DNA from: Microlunatus soli
Lineage (GTDB): Bacteria; Actinomycetota; Actinomycetes; Propionibacteriales; Propionibacteriaceae
Direction of reading: 5' to 3'
DNA length: 64,000 nucleotides
NCBI RefSeq assembly: GCF_900105385.1
Contig: NZ_LT629772.1
Coordinates: 6,386,001 to 6,450,000, forward strand
Translations under genes and position numbers: made by a program
The notes under the pieces: model-generated
Seen by the model: the letters and a program-made list of their open reading frames with translations, nothing else
What the model was told of the DNA's origin: nothing
Database searches by the model: none
Shown here: piece after piece, positions 1 to 8,788 of the stretch
How the letters are laid out: every line of letters starts with the position of its first letter
Position numbering within the stretch: the first letter of the stretch is position 1

Positions 1-536
1 AAGATCATTTCTGGTCGGCAGAGCGCGGACTGTACGCCGACGATCTCGGTCGGACGACGTTCAGCGAGCACGCCCAATGTCTGGCGCTGTTCGCCGGGGC
101 CGCCGATGGTGCCGACGCGGTCGCCCGAACGATCGACAGCAGCGATCCCGACCTGGCTCGGACGACGGTCTACTTCGACCACTATCTCTTCGATGCCTAC
201 GGCCGGATCGGTCGCCCCGACGCGATGATCAACAGGATGGGACTGTGGTTCGACCTGCTCGACACCGGTCTGCGGACGGTTGTCGAACAGCCGGAGCCGA
301 CCCGCAGCGACTGCCATGCCTGGGGCGCCCATCCGATCGTGCACACGGCCACCACACTGCTCGGCATTCGTCCGATCGAGCCCGGCATGAGTCGGGTGAT
401 CATCCGCCCGCAGCTGGGGCCGCTGGAATGGGCCGAGGCAACGGTGCCCACGCCGTTCGGTGCTCTTTCGGTGCGGGCCGAGGCAGCTGCCGAGCCGACG
501 ATCGATCTTCCGACGGGGATGCTCTTGGATCGGTGA
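1..536 (+). CDS. Alpha-L-rhamnosidase (GH78), C-terminal part
   Basis: The 3' end of a gene entering from the left; the reading frame is open from base 3. About 177 residues are visible. The motif SDCHAWGAHP near residue 106 of the visible part, followed by a short beta-rich tail (LGIRPIEPGMSRVIIRPQLG), is what the last helices of the (alpha/alpha)6 barrel and the C-terminal beta domain of family GH78 rhamnosidases look like. The family hydrolyses terminal alpha-L-rhamnose from plant or bacterial glycans. The catalytic acids lie upstream of the window, so activity cannot be judged. There is no clear terminator before the nitrate reductase operon, but a 150-bp gap and a different role argue that the genes are separate units. 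Confidence 0.85.
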   Translation, partial: DHFWSAERGLYADDLGRTTFSEHAQCLALFAGAADGADAVARTIDSSDPDLARTTVYFDHYLFDAYGRIGRPDAMINRMGLWFDLLDTGLRTVVEQPEPTRSDCHAWGAHPIVHTATTLLGIRPIEPGMSRVIIRPQLGPLEWAEATVPTPFGALSVRAEAAAEPTIDLPTGMLLDR

Positions 537-594
537 TCTCCACAACCGGTGACGACGTCGTGGTGATTTTCGGCGTCTGACGAGGAGAAATATC

Positions 595-613
595 GGTCAA
601 AGACGGCTTGATC
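595..613. promoter_or_regulatory. Inverted repeat upstream of narG
   Basis: GGTCAA, seven bases, TTGATC: arms match in five of six positions. It lies just upstream of a possible -10 box (TACATT, 624-629), where an FNR/CRP-type or other dimeric regulator could act on the nitrate reductase operon. The arms resemble FNR half sites (TTGAT) but the spacing is seven rather than four, so the regulator is not assigned. Confidence 0.3.
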
Positions 614-686
614 GGGCATGAAATACATTTGCTGATCACCGGCTGACCCCTTGCGCCGACTCCACATCGGTGGTTGCGTGGTGATC

Positions 687-3600
687 ATGACTGGGAGCAG
701 ATCCTCCTCGGGGGTCGATGGTCCAGCAGCCGGCGCACTCTTGACAGCAGGTCGATTCTTCACCCGCTGGGAAGAATCCGAAGACCGCCGCGTCGTCTTC
801 CGTAAAGGCGGCCGCTCGGGCGACGCCTTTTATCGCGATCGGTGGAGCCACGACAAGATTGTGCGCTCCACCCATGGCGTGAATTGCACCGGATCCTGTT
901 CATGGAAGGTGTATGTCAAGGACGGGGTGATCACCTGGGAGAGCCAGGCCACCGACTACCCGTCGGTCGGCCCGGACAGTCCCGAGTACGAGCCTCGCGG
1001 TTGTCCTCGCGGCGCCGCGTTCTCCTGGTACACCTACTCCCCCACCCGGGTGCGCTATCCGTATGCCCGCGAGGTGTTGATCGAGGCCTATCGGGCGGCC
1101 AAACGGCAGCATCGCGATCCGGTCGATGCGTGGGCGGCGGTCGTCGGCGATCCGACGACCCGGCGCAGGTACCAACAGGCTCGCGGCAAGGGCGGCCTGA
1201 TCAGGGTGAGTTGGGACGAGGCACTGGAGATCGCCGCAGCCGCGCACGTCCACACCATCAGGGCCTACGGGCCGGACCGCTGCGCCGGCTTCTCGCCGAT
1301 CCCGGCGATGTCCATGGTCAGCCACTGTGTCGGGACCCGATTCATCCAATTGATCGGCGGTGTGATGACGTCGTTCTACGACTGGTACGCCGATCTCCCG
1401 GTCGCCAGCCCGCAGGTGTTCGGAGACCAGACCGATGTCCCGGAATCCGGCGACTGGTGGGACAGCACCTACCTGATGATGTGGGGTTCCAATGTCCCCG
1501 TCACCCGCACCCCGGATGCACATTGGATGACCGAGGTGCGCTATCGCGGCACCAAGGTCGTGGCCGTCAGTCCGGACTACGCCGACAACACGAAATTCGC
1601 CGACGAGTGGATGCCTGCCCAGGCCGGATCCGACGCCGCACTGGCGATGGCCATGGGGCACGTGATGTTGCGCGAATTCTTCGTCGACCGGCAGACCGAA
1701 TTCTTCAATTCCTATGTCCGCCAGTTCACCGACCTGCCGTTTCTGATCCGTCTGGAACTGCGGGACGACGGCTCACTCGCGGCCGGCAAGTTCCTGACTG
1801 CCGCGGACCTGGACACCAGGGAGACCGCACCGGAGGACACCTGGAAGACGGTGCTGCTGGACGATGCGACCGGGCAGCCGGTGGTGCCCGGCGGCTCGAT
1901 CGGTCACCGCTATGCGGAGTCCGGCGAGGGCCACTGGAATCTTGATCTTGACGGGATGACACCGCGGTTGAGCCTGTACGGCTCCGGCGACGTCGCCGAG
2001 GTGATGCTGCCGGCGTTCACCTCGCCGACCGGCGAGGGTGAGGTGCTGCGCCGCGGTGTTCCGGTCACGACGGTCGGTGATCACCTGGTGACCACGGTTT
2101 TCGATCTGATGCTGGCCCAGTACGGCGTCGGCCGGGACGGTCTGCCAGGCGAGTGGCCGACCGACTACACCGACGTCGCACACCCCTACACCCCTGCCTG
2201 GCAAGCGGAGATCACCGGTGTCCCCGCCGAGCAGTGCATCCGGATCGCCCGCGAGTTCGCCCAGAACGCGATCGACTCCCAAGGCCGCTCCATGATCATC
2301 ATGGGCTCCGGCATCTGCCAGTGGTTCCACGGTGATGCCACCTATCGGGCGGTGCTGGCGTTGTTGATGTTGACCGGTTGCCAAGGGCGCAACGGCGGCG
2401 GCTGGGCGCACTACGTCGGCCAGGAGAAGTGCCGGCCGATCACCGGCTGGATCTCATTGGCCAATGCCCTGGACTGGTCCCGTCCGCCGCGGACGGTGCC
2501 GGGCACCTCCTATTGGTACATGCACACCGGGCAGTGGCGCAACGACGGTTACACCGCCGATTCGCTGCTCTCCCCGTTGGCCGGAGACCGCCTCCGTGGC
2601 AAGCACACCGCCGACACCATCGCCCAGTCAGCGCGGCTGGGCTGGATGCCGTTCTATCCGCAGTTCGCGGCCAACCCCCTCGATGTCGCAGACCAGGCGC
2701 AACAAGCGGTCTCGTCCGGCACCGCCAACAGCGCGGCCGGTTACGTGGCCGAGGAGTTGCGATCCGGGCGGCTGCAGCCGGCGATCGCCGACATCGACGC
2801 CGAACAGAACTGGCCGCGGACGTTGGTGCTGTGGCGGTCGAACCTGTTCGGGTCGTCGGCCAAGGGTGACGAATACTTCCTGCAGAATCTGCTCGGCACC
2901 CAGGCCAATGTGCTCGGCAGTGAGAACCCGAAGGCGCCGCGCCCGATCGAGGTGGCCTGGCATGACGAGGCACCGCAGGGCAAGCTCGACCTGCTGGTGT
3001 CGGCCGACTTCCGGATGACGTCGACGACACTGCACTCCGACATCGTCTTCCCGGCAGCGACCTGGTACGAGAAGCACGACCTCTCCTCGACCGACATGCA
3101 TCCCTTCGTGCACGCCTTCTCCCCCGCCATCGACTCACCGTGGCAGAGTCGTACCGACTTCGAGTTGTTCCACGGCCTGGCCCGTCGCTTCTCCGAACTT
3201 GCCGAAGATCATCTCGGGACCCGTCGCGACCTTGTCGCAGTGCCGATGCAGCACGACACGGCGGGCGAAACGTCACAACCACGGGGTGAGGTCCGAGACT
3301 GGCTGACCGACGACAGCGTCGAGGCTGCGCCGGGCCGGACCATGCCCAACTTCACCGTCGTCGAACGCGACTACACCAAGATCGCCGACAAGCTGGCCGC
3401 GGTCGGTCCCCTGGCCGACCAACTCGGCTTCACGGTCAAAGCCATCACCTATGACGTCACCGAACAGGTCGACGGCCTCAAGCACAGCAACGGTGTGATG
3501 TTGGGCGGCAGCACCGACGGACGGCCCGCGATCGACACCGACGCGAAGCTGGCCGAGGCGATCCTCCGGTTCTCCGGGACGACCAACGGCGCGCTGGCGG

Positions 3601-4400
3601 TCCAGGGCTTCCGCCAGCTCGAGCGTCGGGTCGGCAGACCGATGGCCGATCTTGCCGAGGGATCGGAGGAACGCCGAATCAGTTTCGCCGACACCCAGAC
3701 CTCGCCGCAGCCGGTGATCACCTCACCGGAGTGGTCCGGGTCGGAGACCGGTGGCCGCCGCTATGCACCGTTCACCCAGAACATCGAACGGCTGAAGCCG
3801 TTCCACACCCTGACCGGTCGGATGCACTTCTATCTTGATCATGACTGGATGGCCGATCTCGGCGAGGCGATGCCGATCTACCGGCCGCCGCTGGACATGC
3901 ACACACTGTTCGGCGAACCTCGACTCGGTCGCGACGGCGCGCAGGTCACCGTCCGATACCTGACACCGCATTCGAAGTGGTCGATCCACTCCGAGTATCA
4001 GGACAACCTGCTGATGCTGTCGCTCTCCCGCGGCGGGCCGACGGTCTGGATGAGTACCGGCGACGCGACCGCGATCGGCGTCGAGGACAACGAGTGGGTG
4101 GAGTGTGACAGCGCGAACGGCGTCTTCGTCGGCCGGGCGATCGTCAGTCACCGCATCCCCGACGGGCTGGTGTTCGTCCACCACGTCCAGGAACGGACGA
4201 TCGACGTCCCGAAGTCCGAACGCACCGGCCGCCGGGGTGGGATCCACAACTCCGTCACCCGGCTGTTGGTCAAGCCGAGTCACCTGATCGGCGGCTATGC
4301 CCAGCTCTCCTACACGTTCAACTATCTCGGGCCCACCGGAAACCAACGCGACATCGTGGCCACGGTCCGCCGTCGCAGCCAGGAGGTGCAGTACCGATGA
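687..4400 (+). CDS. narG: Respiratory nitrate reductase, alpha subunit
   Basis: Catalytic molybdo-bis-MGD subunit of the membrane-bound nitrate reductase: reduces nitrate to nitrite on the cytoplasmic face with electrons from NarH. About 1237 residues, close to the 1247 of E. coli NarG. The N-terminal FS0 Fe-S site has the diagnostic His ligand: H-x3-C-x3-C-x34-C (HGVNCTGSC about residue 63, RGCPRGA about residue 106). The Mo-ligand Asp region is present as SFYDWYADLPVASPQ, followed by GDQTDVPES. The ATG at 687 was chosen because it puts the FS0 His at a position similar to E. coli; a TTG at 651 is in frame but adds a tail unlike the family. There is no strong ribosome-binding site. First gene of narGHJI; its stop overlaps the narH start (ATGA). 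Confidence 0.97.
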   Translation: MTGSRSSSGVDGPAAGALLTAGRFFTRWEESEDRRVVFRKGGRSGDAFYRDRWSHDKIVRSTHGVNCTGSCSWKVYVKDGVITWESQATDYPSVGPDSPEYEPRGCPRGAAFSWYTYSPTRVRYPYAREVLIEAYRAAKRQHRDPVDAWAAVVGDPTTRRRYQQARGKGGLIRVSWDEALEIAAAAHVHTIRAYGPDRCAGFSPIPAMSMVSHCVGTRFIQLIGGVMTSFYDWYADLPVASPQVFGDQTDVPESGDWWDSTYLMMWGSNVPVTRTPDAHWMTEVRYRGTKVVAVSPDYADNTKFADEWMPAQAGSDAALAMAMGHVMLREFFVDRQTEFFNSYVRQFTDLPFLIRLELRDDGSLAAGKFLTAADLDTRETAPEDTWKTVLLDDATGQPVVPGGSIGHRYAESGEGHWNLDLDGMTPRLSLYGSGDVAEVMLPAFTSPTGEGEVLRRGVPVTTVGDHLVTTVFDLMLAQYGVGRDGLPGEWPTDYTDVAHPYTPAWQAEITGVPAEQCIRIAREFAQNAIDSQGRSMIIMGSGICQWFHGDATYRAVLALLMLTGCQGRNGGGWAHYVGQEKCRPITGWISLANALDWSRPPRTVPGTSYWYMHTGQWRNDGYTADSLLSPLAGDRLRGKHTADTIAQSARLGWMPFYPQFAANPLDVADQAQQAVSSGTANSAAGYVAEELRSGRLQPAIADIDAEQNWPRTLVLWRSNLFGSSAKGDEYFLQNLLGTQANVLGSENPKAPRPIEVAWHDEAPQGKLDLLVSADFRMTSTTLHSDIVFPAATWYEKHDLSSTDMHPFVHAFSPAIDSPWQSRTDFELFHGLARRFSELAEDHLGTRRDLVAVPMQHDTAGETSQPRGEVRDWLTDDSVEAAPGRTMPNFTVVERDYTKIADKLAAVGPLADQLGFTVKAITYDVTEQVDGLKHSNGVMLGGSTDGRPAIDTDAKLAEAILRFSGTTNGALAVQGFRQLERRVGRPMADLAEGSEERRISFADTQTSPQPVITSPEWSGSETGGRRYAPFTQNIERLKPFHTLTGRMHFYLDHDWMADLGEAMPIYRPPLDMHTLFGEPRLGRDGAQVTVRYLTPHSKWSIHSEYQDNLLMLSLSRGGPTVWMSTGDATAIGVEDNEWVECDSANGVFVGRAIVSHRIPDGLVFVHHVQERTIDVPKSERTGRRGGIHNSVTRLLVKPSHLIGGYAQLSYTFNYLGPTGNQRDIVATVRRRSQEVQYR

Positions 4401-6109
4401 GGGTGATGGCCCAGATGGGCATGGTGATGAACCTGGACAAATGCATCGGATGTCACACCTGTTCGGTCACCTGCAAGCAGACCTGGACCAATCGTGCCGG
4501 AACCGAATACGTCTGGTTCAACAATGTCGAGACCCGGCCGGGACAAGGGTATCCGCGACGGTACGAAGATCAGGACCGGTGGCGCGGCGGCTGGCAGCTG
4601 GACAAGCGCGGCAGGCTGCGGCTGCGGACCGGGAGCCGGCTGCGGCGGCTGGCGACGATCTTCGCCAGTCCGGTGCAACCCAACATCTCCGACTACTACG
4701 AGCCGTGGACCTACGACTACCAGATGTTGATCGACGCGCCGCTCGACGACGACACCCCGGTGGCCCGGCCGAAGTCGTTGCTCACCGGCGACGACACCAA
4801 GATCACCTGGTCGGCCAACTGGGACGACGATCTCGGCGGCTCTGCTCAGCACGGTGACGACGACGTGCTGGTCCAGAAGGTCCGGCAGGAGTCGCAGGAC
4901 AAGATCAAATTCGAGCTGGAGAAGACGTTCATGTTCTATCTCCCGCGGATCTGCGAGCACTGCCTCAACCCGAGCTGCATGGCTTCCTGCCCGTCCGGCG
5001 CGATCTACAAGCGCAGCGAGGACGGCATCGTGCTGGTCGACCAGGAACGCTGCCGCGGCTGGCGGCAGTGCATCACCGGCTGCCCGTACAAGAAGATCTA
5101 CTTCAACCACAAGTCCGGTAAGGCCGAGAAGTGCACGCTCTGTTATCCGCGGATCGAGGTCGGCATCCCGACCGTCTGCGCCGAGACCTGTGTCGGCCGG
5201 CTGCGCTACCTCGGGCTCTTCCTGTACGACGCCGACGCGGTCACCGAGGCCGCCTCGGTACCCGACGATCAAGATCTCTACCAGGCCCAGCTGGACCTGA
5301 TGCTCGACCCGAACGACCCCGAGGTGATCCGCGGCGCCCGCGAACAGGGCATCCCGGATGACTGGATGGACGCGGCCCGACGATCCCCGGTCTACCAACT
5401 GGCGAAGGTCTATCGGGTGGCCCTGCCGCTGCATCCGGAGTACCGGACGATGCCGATGGTCTGGTACATCCCGCCGTTGTCGCCGGTAGTCGACCTGCTG
5501 GCCGAGCAGGGCCATGACGGCGAGGACGCCGGCAACCTGTTCGGGGCGATCGAGTCGCTGCGGATCCCGGTGGAGTATCTCGCGGAGTTGTTCACCGCCG
5601 GTGACACCAACGTGATCCTCGGTGTCCTGCACCGGCTGGCGGCGATGCGTGCCTACATGCGCGACATCACCCTGGACAGACCCGGCCGGTCCGAGATCGC
5701 CGACGCGGTCGGCATGTCGGAGGAACTGGTGATGAGCATGTATCGACTGCTCGCCCTGGCCAAGTATTCCGACCGCTACGTGATCCCGCCGGCCCACGTG
5801 GAACAGGCCCACGAGTTGGAGGAACTGGGCTGTTCGCTCGACTTCGACGAGGGACCCGGGATGTACGCCTCCGGCCCGATGGGCGAGGCCAGCGGCCGTC
5901 CGACGCCGGTCGCGATGGAGACCTTCGAGGGACTGCGGCAGCGCCAGCAGTCCGACACCTCGACCGACGCCGGCGATCTCCGCGGCCGGGTCAATCTGCT
6001 CAATTGGGACGGAAACGGCACCCCCGCCGGCCTGTTCCCCGAGCCGTCCAGACAGAGCGGGTCGAAACAGGAGGAAGCCGAGCAGCCGGCCGAGGTCTCG
6101 GAATCATGA
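4397..6109 (+). CDS. narH: Respiratory nitrate reductase, beta subunit
   Basis: Iron-sulfur electron-transfer subunit between the haem b subunit NarI and NarG. 570 residues, somewhat longer than the 512 of E. coli. Four cysteine clusters are visible: CIGCHTCSVTC (residues 16-26), CEHCLNPSCMASCP (about 186-199), CRGWRQCITGCP (219-230) and CTLCYP...CAETC (about 246-265). The Trp in CRGWRQC is the NarH-specific replacement that gives a [3Fe-4S] centre. The extra length is a C-terminal tail after about residue 500, rich in Glu, Ser and Gly, with no recognised domain. Start and stop overlap both neighbours by four bases, so translation is coupled to narG and narJ. Confidence 0.97.
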   Translation: MRVMAQMGMVMNLDKCIGCHTCSVTCKQTWTNRAGTEYVWFNNVETRPGQGYPRRYEDQDRWRGGWQLDKRGRLRLRTGSRLRRLATIFASPVQPNISDYYEPWTYDYQMLIDAPLDDDTPVARPKSLLTGDDTKITWSANWDDDLGGSAQHGDDDVLVQKVRQESQDKIKFELEKTFMFYLPRICEHCLNPSCMASCPSGAIYKRSEDGIVLVDQERCRGWRQCITGCPYKKIYFNHKSGKAEKCTLCYPRIEVGIPTVCAETCVGRLRYLGLFLYDADAVTEAASVPDDQDLYQAQLDLMLDPNDPEVIRGAREQGIPDDWMDAARRSPVYQLAKVYRVALPLHPEYRTMPMVWYIPPLSPVVDLLAEQGHDGEDAGNLFGAIESLRIPVEYLAELFTAGDTNVILGVLHRLAAMRAYMRDITLDRPGRSEIADAVGMSEELVMSMYRLLALAKYSDRYVIPPAHVEQAHELEELGCSLDFDEGPGMYASGPMGEASGRPTPVAMETFEGLRQRQQSDTSTDAGDLRGRVNLLNWDGNGTPAGLFPEPSRQSGSKQEEAEQPAEVSES

Positions 6110-6738
6110 TCATCGAGAAGATCGGTCGCTCGGTTCCGAAGACCTCGACCGCCGATCGGTTGATCCGGCAGGTCGCCTCGTGGTGCCTGAGCTATCCCGA
6201 CCAGGAGGTGTCCGATCGACTGCCACAGTTGACCGCGGCGATGACCGAGCTGGCACCGGGCACCGGCCGGGACGCGCTGCTGCGCTTCCTGGACACCTGG
6301 TCCTCGACCCCGGCGGCACAGCGACGACGGACCTACGTCGAGCTTTTCGATCTTGATCGGCACCTCGCGCTGCACCTGTCCTACTGGACCGACGGCGACA
6401 CCCGGCGGCGCGGGCAGGCCCTGGCGGACTTCAAGCAGCAGTACCGGCTCAGCGGGTTTCGGCTGACCGATGATCAAGAACTCCCCGATCATCTGACGAT
6501 CGTGCTGGAGTTCGCGGCGATCGTCGACCCGCAGGCCGGCACCCGGCTGCTGCAGCAGTACCGACCGTCGCTGGAGCTGATCAGGTTGGCCCTGGCCGAC
6601 CGCGGGTCGCCGTTCGCCGACGTCCTGGTCGCGGTCTGTTCGACGCTGCCCGGTCAATCCCCGAAGGATCGCGCGGGAGTGCAGGAACTGGCCGGGCCGC
6701 CACCGGTGGAGGCCGTCGGGCTGGAGGGATACCGATGA
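6106..6738 (+). CDS. narJ: Nitrate reductase assembly chaperone (delta)
   Basis: System-specific chaperone that holds apo-NarGH, allows Mo-cofactor and FS0 insertion, and couples this to docking on NarI. It is not part of the mature enzyme. 210 residues, all-helical by appearance. The family segment SSTPAAQRRRTYVELFDLDRH is recognisable (residues about 66-86), as is the later TIVLEFAA. The start ATG overlaps the narH stop (ATGATC, 6106), and the gene ends in an ATGA overlap with narI. An upstream in-frame start at 6004 lies inside narH and would add 34 unrelated residues. Confidence 0.93.
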   Translation: MIIEKIGRSVPKTSTADRLIRQVASWCLSYPDQEVSDRLPQLTAAMTELAPGTGRDALLRFLDTWSSTPAAQRRRTYVELFDLDRHLALHLSYWTDGDTRRRGQALADFKQQYRLSGFRLTDDQELPDHLTIVLEFAAIVDPQAGTRLLQQYRPSLELIRLALADRGSPFADVLVAVCSTLPGQSPKDRAGVQELAGPPPVEAVGLEGYR

Positions 6739-7487
6739 ATCTCTTCCTCTGGGGCATTCTCCCCTACCTGATGATGGTGGTCCTGATCGGCGGCACGATC
6801 TGGCGCTATCGCTACGACAAGTTCGGCTGGACCACCCGGTCGTCCCAGCTGTACGAATCCCGCCTGCTGCGCTGGGCGTCGCCGATGTTCCACTTCGGCA
6901 TCCTGGTGGTGATCGGTGGCCATCTCGGTGGCCTGGTCATACCAGAGTCCTGGACCAGCGCGATCGGGCTCTCCGAAGAGGGCTATCACATCATCGCCCT
7001 CGGGCTGGGCACGGTGGCCGGTATCTGCACCCTGGCAGGGATCTCGATCCTGATCTACCGGCGACGCACCACCGGACCGGTGTTCATGGCGACCACCAAG
7101 AACGACAAGACGATGTACGTCGTCCTGGTCGCGGCGCTGGTGGTAGGACTCTTCACCACGCTCTTCCACGGCGGTCTGGGAGGTGGCGAGGCCCACAACT
7201 ATCGGGAGAGTGTCTCGCCCTGGTTCCGCTCGCTGTTCATCCTGCAGCCGAAGATCGGTTCGATGGCCGCAGCGCCGCTGGCCTTCCACATCCACACCCT
7301 GGTGGGGATGCTGCTGTTCGCGATCTTCCCGTTCACTCGACTGGTGCACGCCTTCACAGCGCCGGTGCACTACCTGTTCCGTCCCTACATCGTCTACCGC
7401 AGCCGCGACGCCGGCCCCACCGGGAGCCGGGCACCGCGCCCCGGCTGGAGCCCGGTCGGGACCCGGGACCGCGACCGCACGAGGTGA
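6735..7487 (+). CDS. narI: Respiratory nitrate reductase, gamma subunit (cytochrome b)
   Basis: Membrane dihaem cytochrome b that oxidises quinol and passes electrons to NarH, releasing protons outside. 250 residues with five hydrophobic segments. The four axial haem ligands of E. coli NarI (H56, H66, H187, H205) have counterparts at H53, H63, H187 (H185 is adjacent) and H205. The last about 35 residues are a basic, Pro/Arg-rich cytoplasmic tail. It starts inside the last codons of narJ. This completes a four-gene enzyme with no missing subunit. Confidence 0.96.
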   Translation: MNLFLWGILPYLMMVVLIGGTIWRYRYDKFGWTTRSSQLYESRLLRWASPMFHFGILVVIGGHLGGLVIPESWTSAIGLSEEGYHIIALGLGTVAGICTLAGISILIYRRRTTGPVFMATTKNDKTMYVVLVAALVVGLFTTLFHGGLGGGEAHNYRESVSPWFRSLFILQPKIGSMAAAPLAFHIHTLVGMLLFAIFPFTRLVHAFTAPVHYLFRPYIVYRSRDAGPTGSRAPRPGWSPVGTRDRDRTR

Positions 7488-7493
7488 TCCGGC

Positions 7494-8696
7494 ATGGCCA
7501 CCACCGAAGCGTCCGCACCGACCGCGATCCGCGGACAGTCCCGCAACCTCGCCGCTGCGACCGTCGCCTTCGGCATCAGTTTCTGGGCTTGGAACGTGAT
7601 CGCTCCGCTCGGCGTGCACTACACCGAGCTGCTGAGCCTGAGCGGTGGTCAGAAGGCATTCCTGGTCGCCATCCCGGTGCTGGTCGGCTCGCTCGGCCGG
7701 ATCATCGCCGGGGCGCTCGCCGACAAGTTCGGTGGCCGGCTGATGTTCACCGTGCTGCTGGCGCTGACCGCACCGTTCGTGATCTTGGTCGGCGTCGCCG
7801 GTGCGGCGGCCTCGTACCCGTTGTTGTTGATCTTCGGATTCCTGCTCGGAATCGCCGGTACGACCTTCGCCGTGGGTATTCCGTTCGTCAACGCCTGGTA
7901 TCCGCCGGCCAAGAGAGGCATGGCGACCGGCATCTTCGGTGCGGGGATGGGCGGAACCGCCTTCTCTGCCTTCTTCACGCCGCGTTTCGTGGAGTGGTTC
8001 GGCTACTTCGCGACCCACCTGATCATTGCCGTCGCTGTCCTGCTCGGTGCGGCGATGTGCTGGTTCGCCCTGCGGAACGCGCCGTCCTGGAGGCCCAGTG
8101 ACTTGCCCGTCCTCCCCAAGATCGCCGGCGCGGCGCGGCTCGCGATCACCTGGAAGATGGCCTTCCTGTACGGGATCTGCTTCGGCGGATTCGTCGCGTT
8201 CTCCACCTACCTGCCGAGCTACATCAAGGACGTCTACTCGTTCAATCTCACCGAGGCCGGCACCCGGACCGCGATCTTCGCCATCACCGCGGTGATCGCC
8301 CGCCCGATCGGCGGCGCACTCTCCGACCGGCTCGGCCCGCGCCAGGTGGTGGCGATCTCGTTGGCCGGAACCGCGATCCTGGCCGTGGTGGTGGCGTTCC
8401 AGCCGCCGCCGGACCTGGGGTCCGGGAGCACCTTCGTGCTGCTGGCACTGTTCCTCGGCCTGGGCACCGGTGGGGTGTTCGCCTGGGTGGCGGTGCTGGC
8501 GCCGCCGGACCGGGTCGGCAGTGTGACCGGTGTGGTCGGCGCGGTCGGCGGTCTGGGCGGCTTCTTCCCGCCGCTGATCATGGGAGCCACGTACCAGGTC
8601 TTGCTCCCCGACTACGGCTTCGGGCTGGGGCTGCTCACCCTGCTCGCAGCCGGCGGACTCGCCTTCACGCTGTTGAACAGGATCGATCGGGCCTGA
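7494..8696 (+). CDS. narK: Nitrate/nitrite MFS transporter
   Basis: Major facilitator with about 12 hydrophobic segments, 400 residues, of the nitrate-nitrite porter group: an early Arg after TM2 (GSLGRIIAGALADKFGGR), glycine-rich stretches in the nitrate signature regions (GFLLGIAGTTFAVGIPFVNAWYP-like segment; GAVGGLGGFFPPLIMG), and the characteristic AFSTYLPSYIKD-type segment. It is expected to import nitrate and/or export nitrite for the respiratory enzyme. GAGGTGA ends seven bases before the ATG and overlaps the narI stop, so it is the fifth gene of the operon. Whether it is the proton-symport or the antiport type cannot be told from sequence alone. Confidence 0.9.
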   Translation: MATTEASAPTAIRGQSRNLAAATVAFGISFWAWNVIAPLGVHYTELLSLSGGQKAFLVAIPVLVGSLGRIIAGALADKFGGRLMFTVLLALTAPFVILVGVAGAAASYPLLLIFGFLLGIAGTTFAVGIPFVNAWYPPAKRGMATGIFGAGMGGTAFSAFFTPRFVEWFGYFATHLIIAVAVLLGAAMCWFALRNAPSWRPSDLPVLPKIAGAARLAITWKMAFLYGICFGGFVAFSTYLPSYIKDVYSFNLTEAGTRTAIFAITAVIARPIGGALSDRLGPRQVVAISLAGTAILAVVVAFQPPPDLGSGSTFVLLALFLGLGTGGVFAWVAVLAPPDRVGSVTGVVGAVGGLGGFFPPLIMGATYQVLLPDYGFGLGLLTLLAAGGLAFTLLNRIDRA

Positions 8697-8700
8697 ACGC

Positions 8701-8736
8701 CATCGGCCGCCGACGCAGCAGCGTCGACGGCCGATG
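8701..8736. terminator. Strong hairpin after narK
   Basis: 15-bp arms (8701-8715 and 8722-8736) with one mismatch and a six-base loop CAGCAG, five bases after the narK stop. It lacks a clear U tract. It lies between convergent narK and the Rpf gene, so it may serve both directions. Confidence 0.6.
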
Positions 8737-8749
8737 ATTGAGGCTCTGA

Positions 8750-8773
8750 CCCCGGACCGTGGCCCGGGGTGTT
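8750..8773 (+). terminator. Second hairpin with T-rich tail after narK
   Basis: CCCCGG (8750-8755) pairs with CCGGGG (8764-8769), followed by TGTTGTTGTG on the + strand. This is the better intrinsic-terminator candidate for the nar operon; the Rpf gene ends 16 bases further on. Confidence 0.5.
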
Positions 8774-8788
8774 GTTGTGTTCGGGGTG

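Noticed and set aside
197-763. Minus-strand open frames opposite the rhamnosidase end and narG start.
   Set aside because: Composition is that of an antisense shadow, with no recognised motif and no ribosome-binding site.
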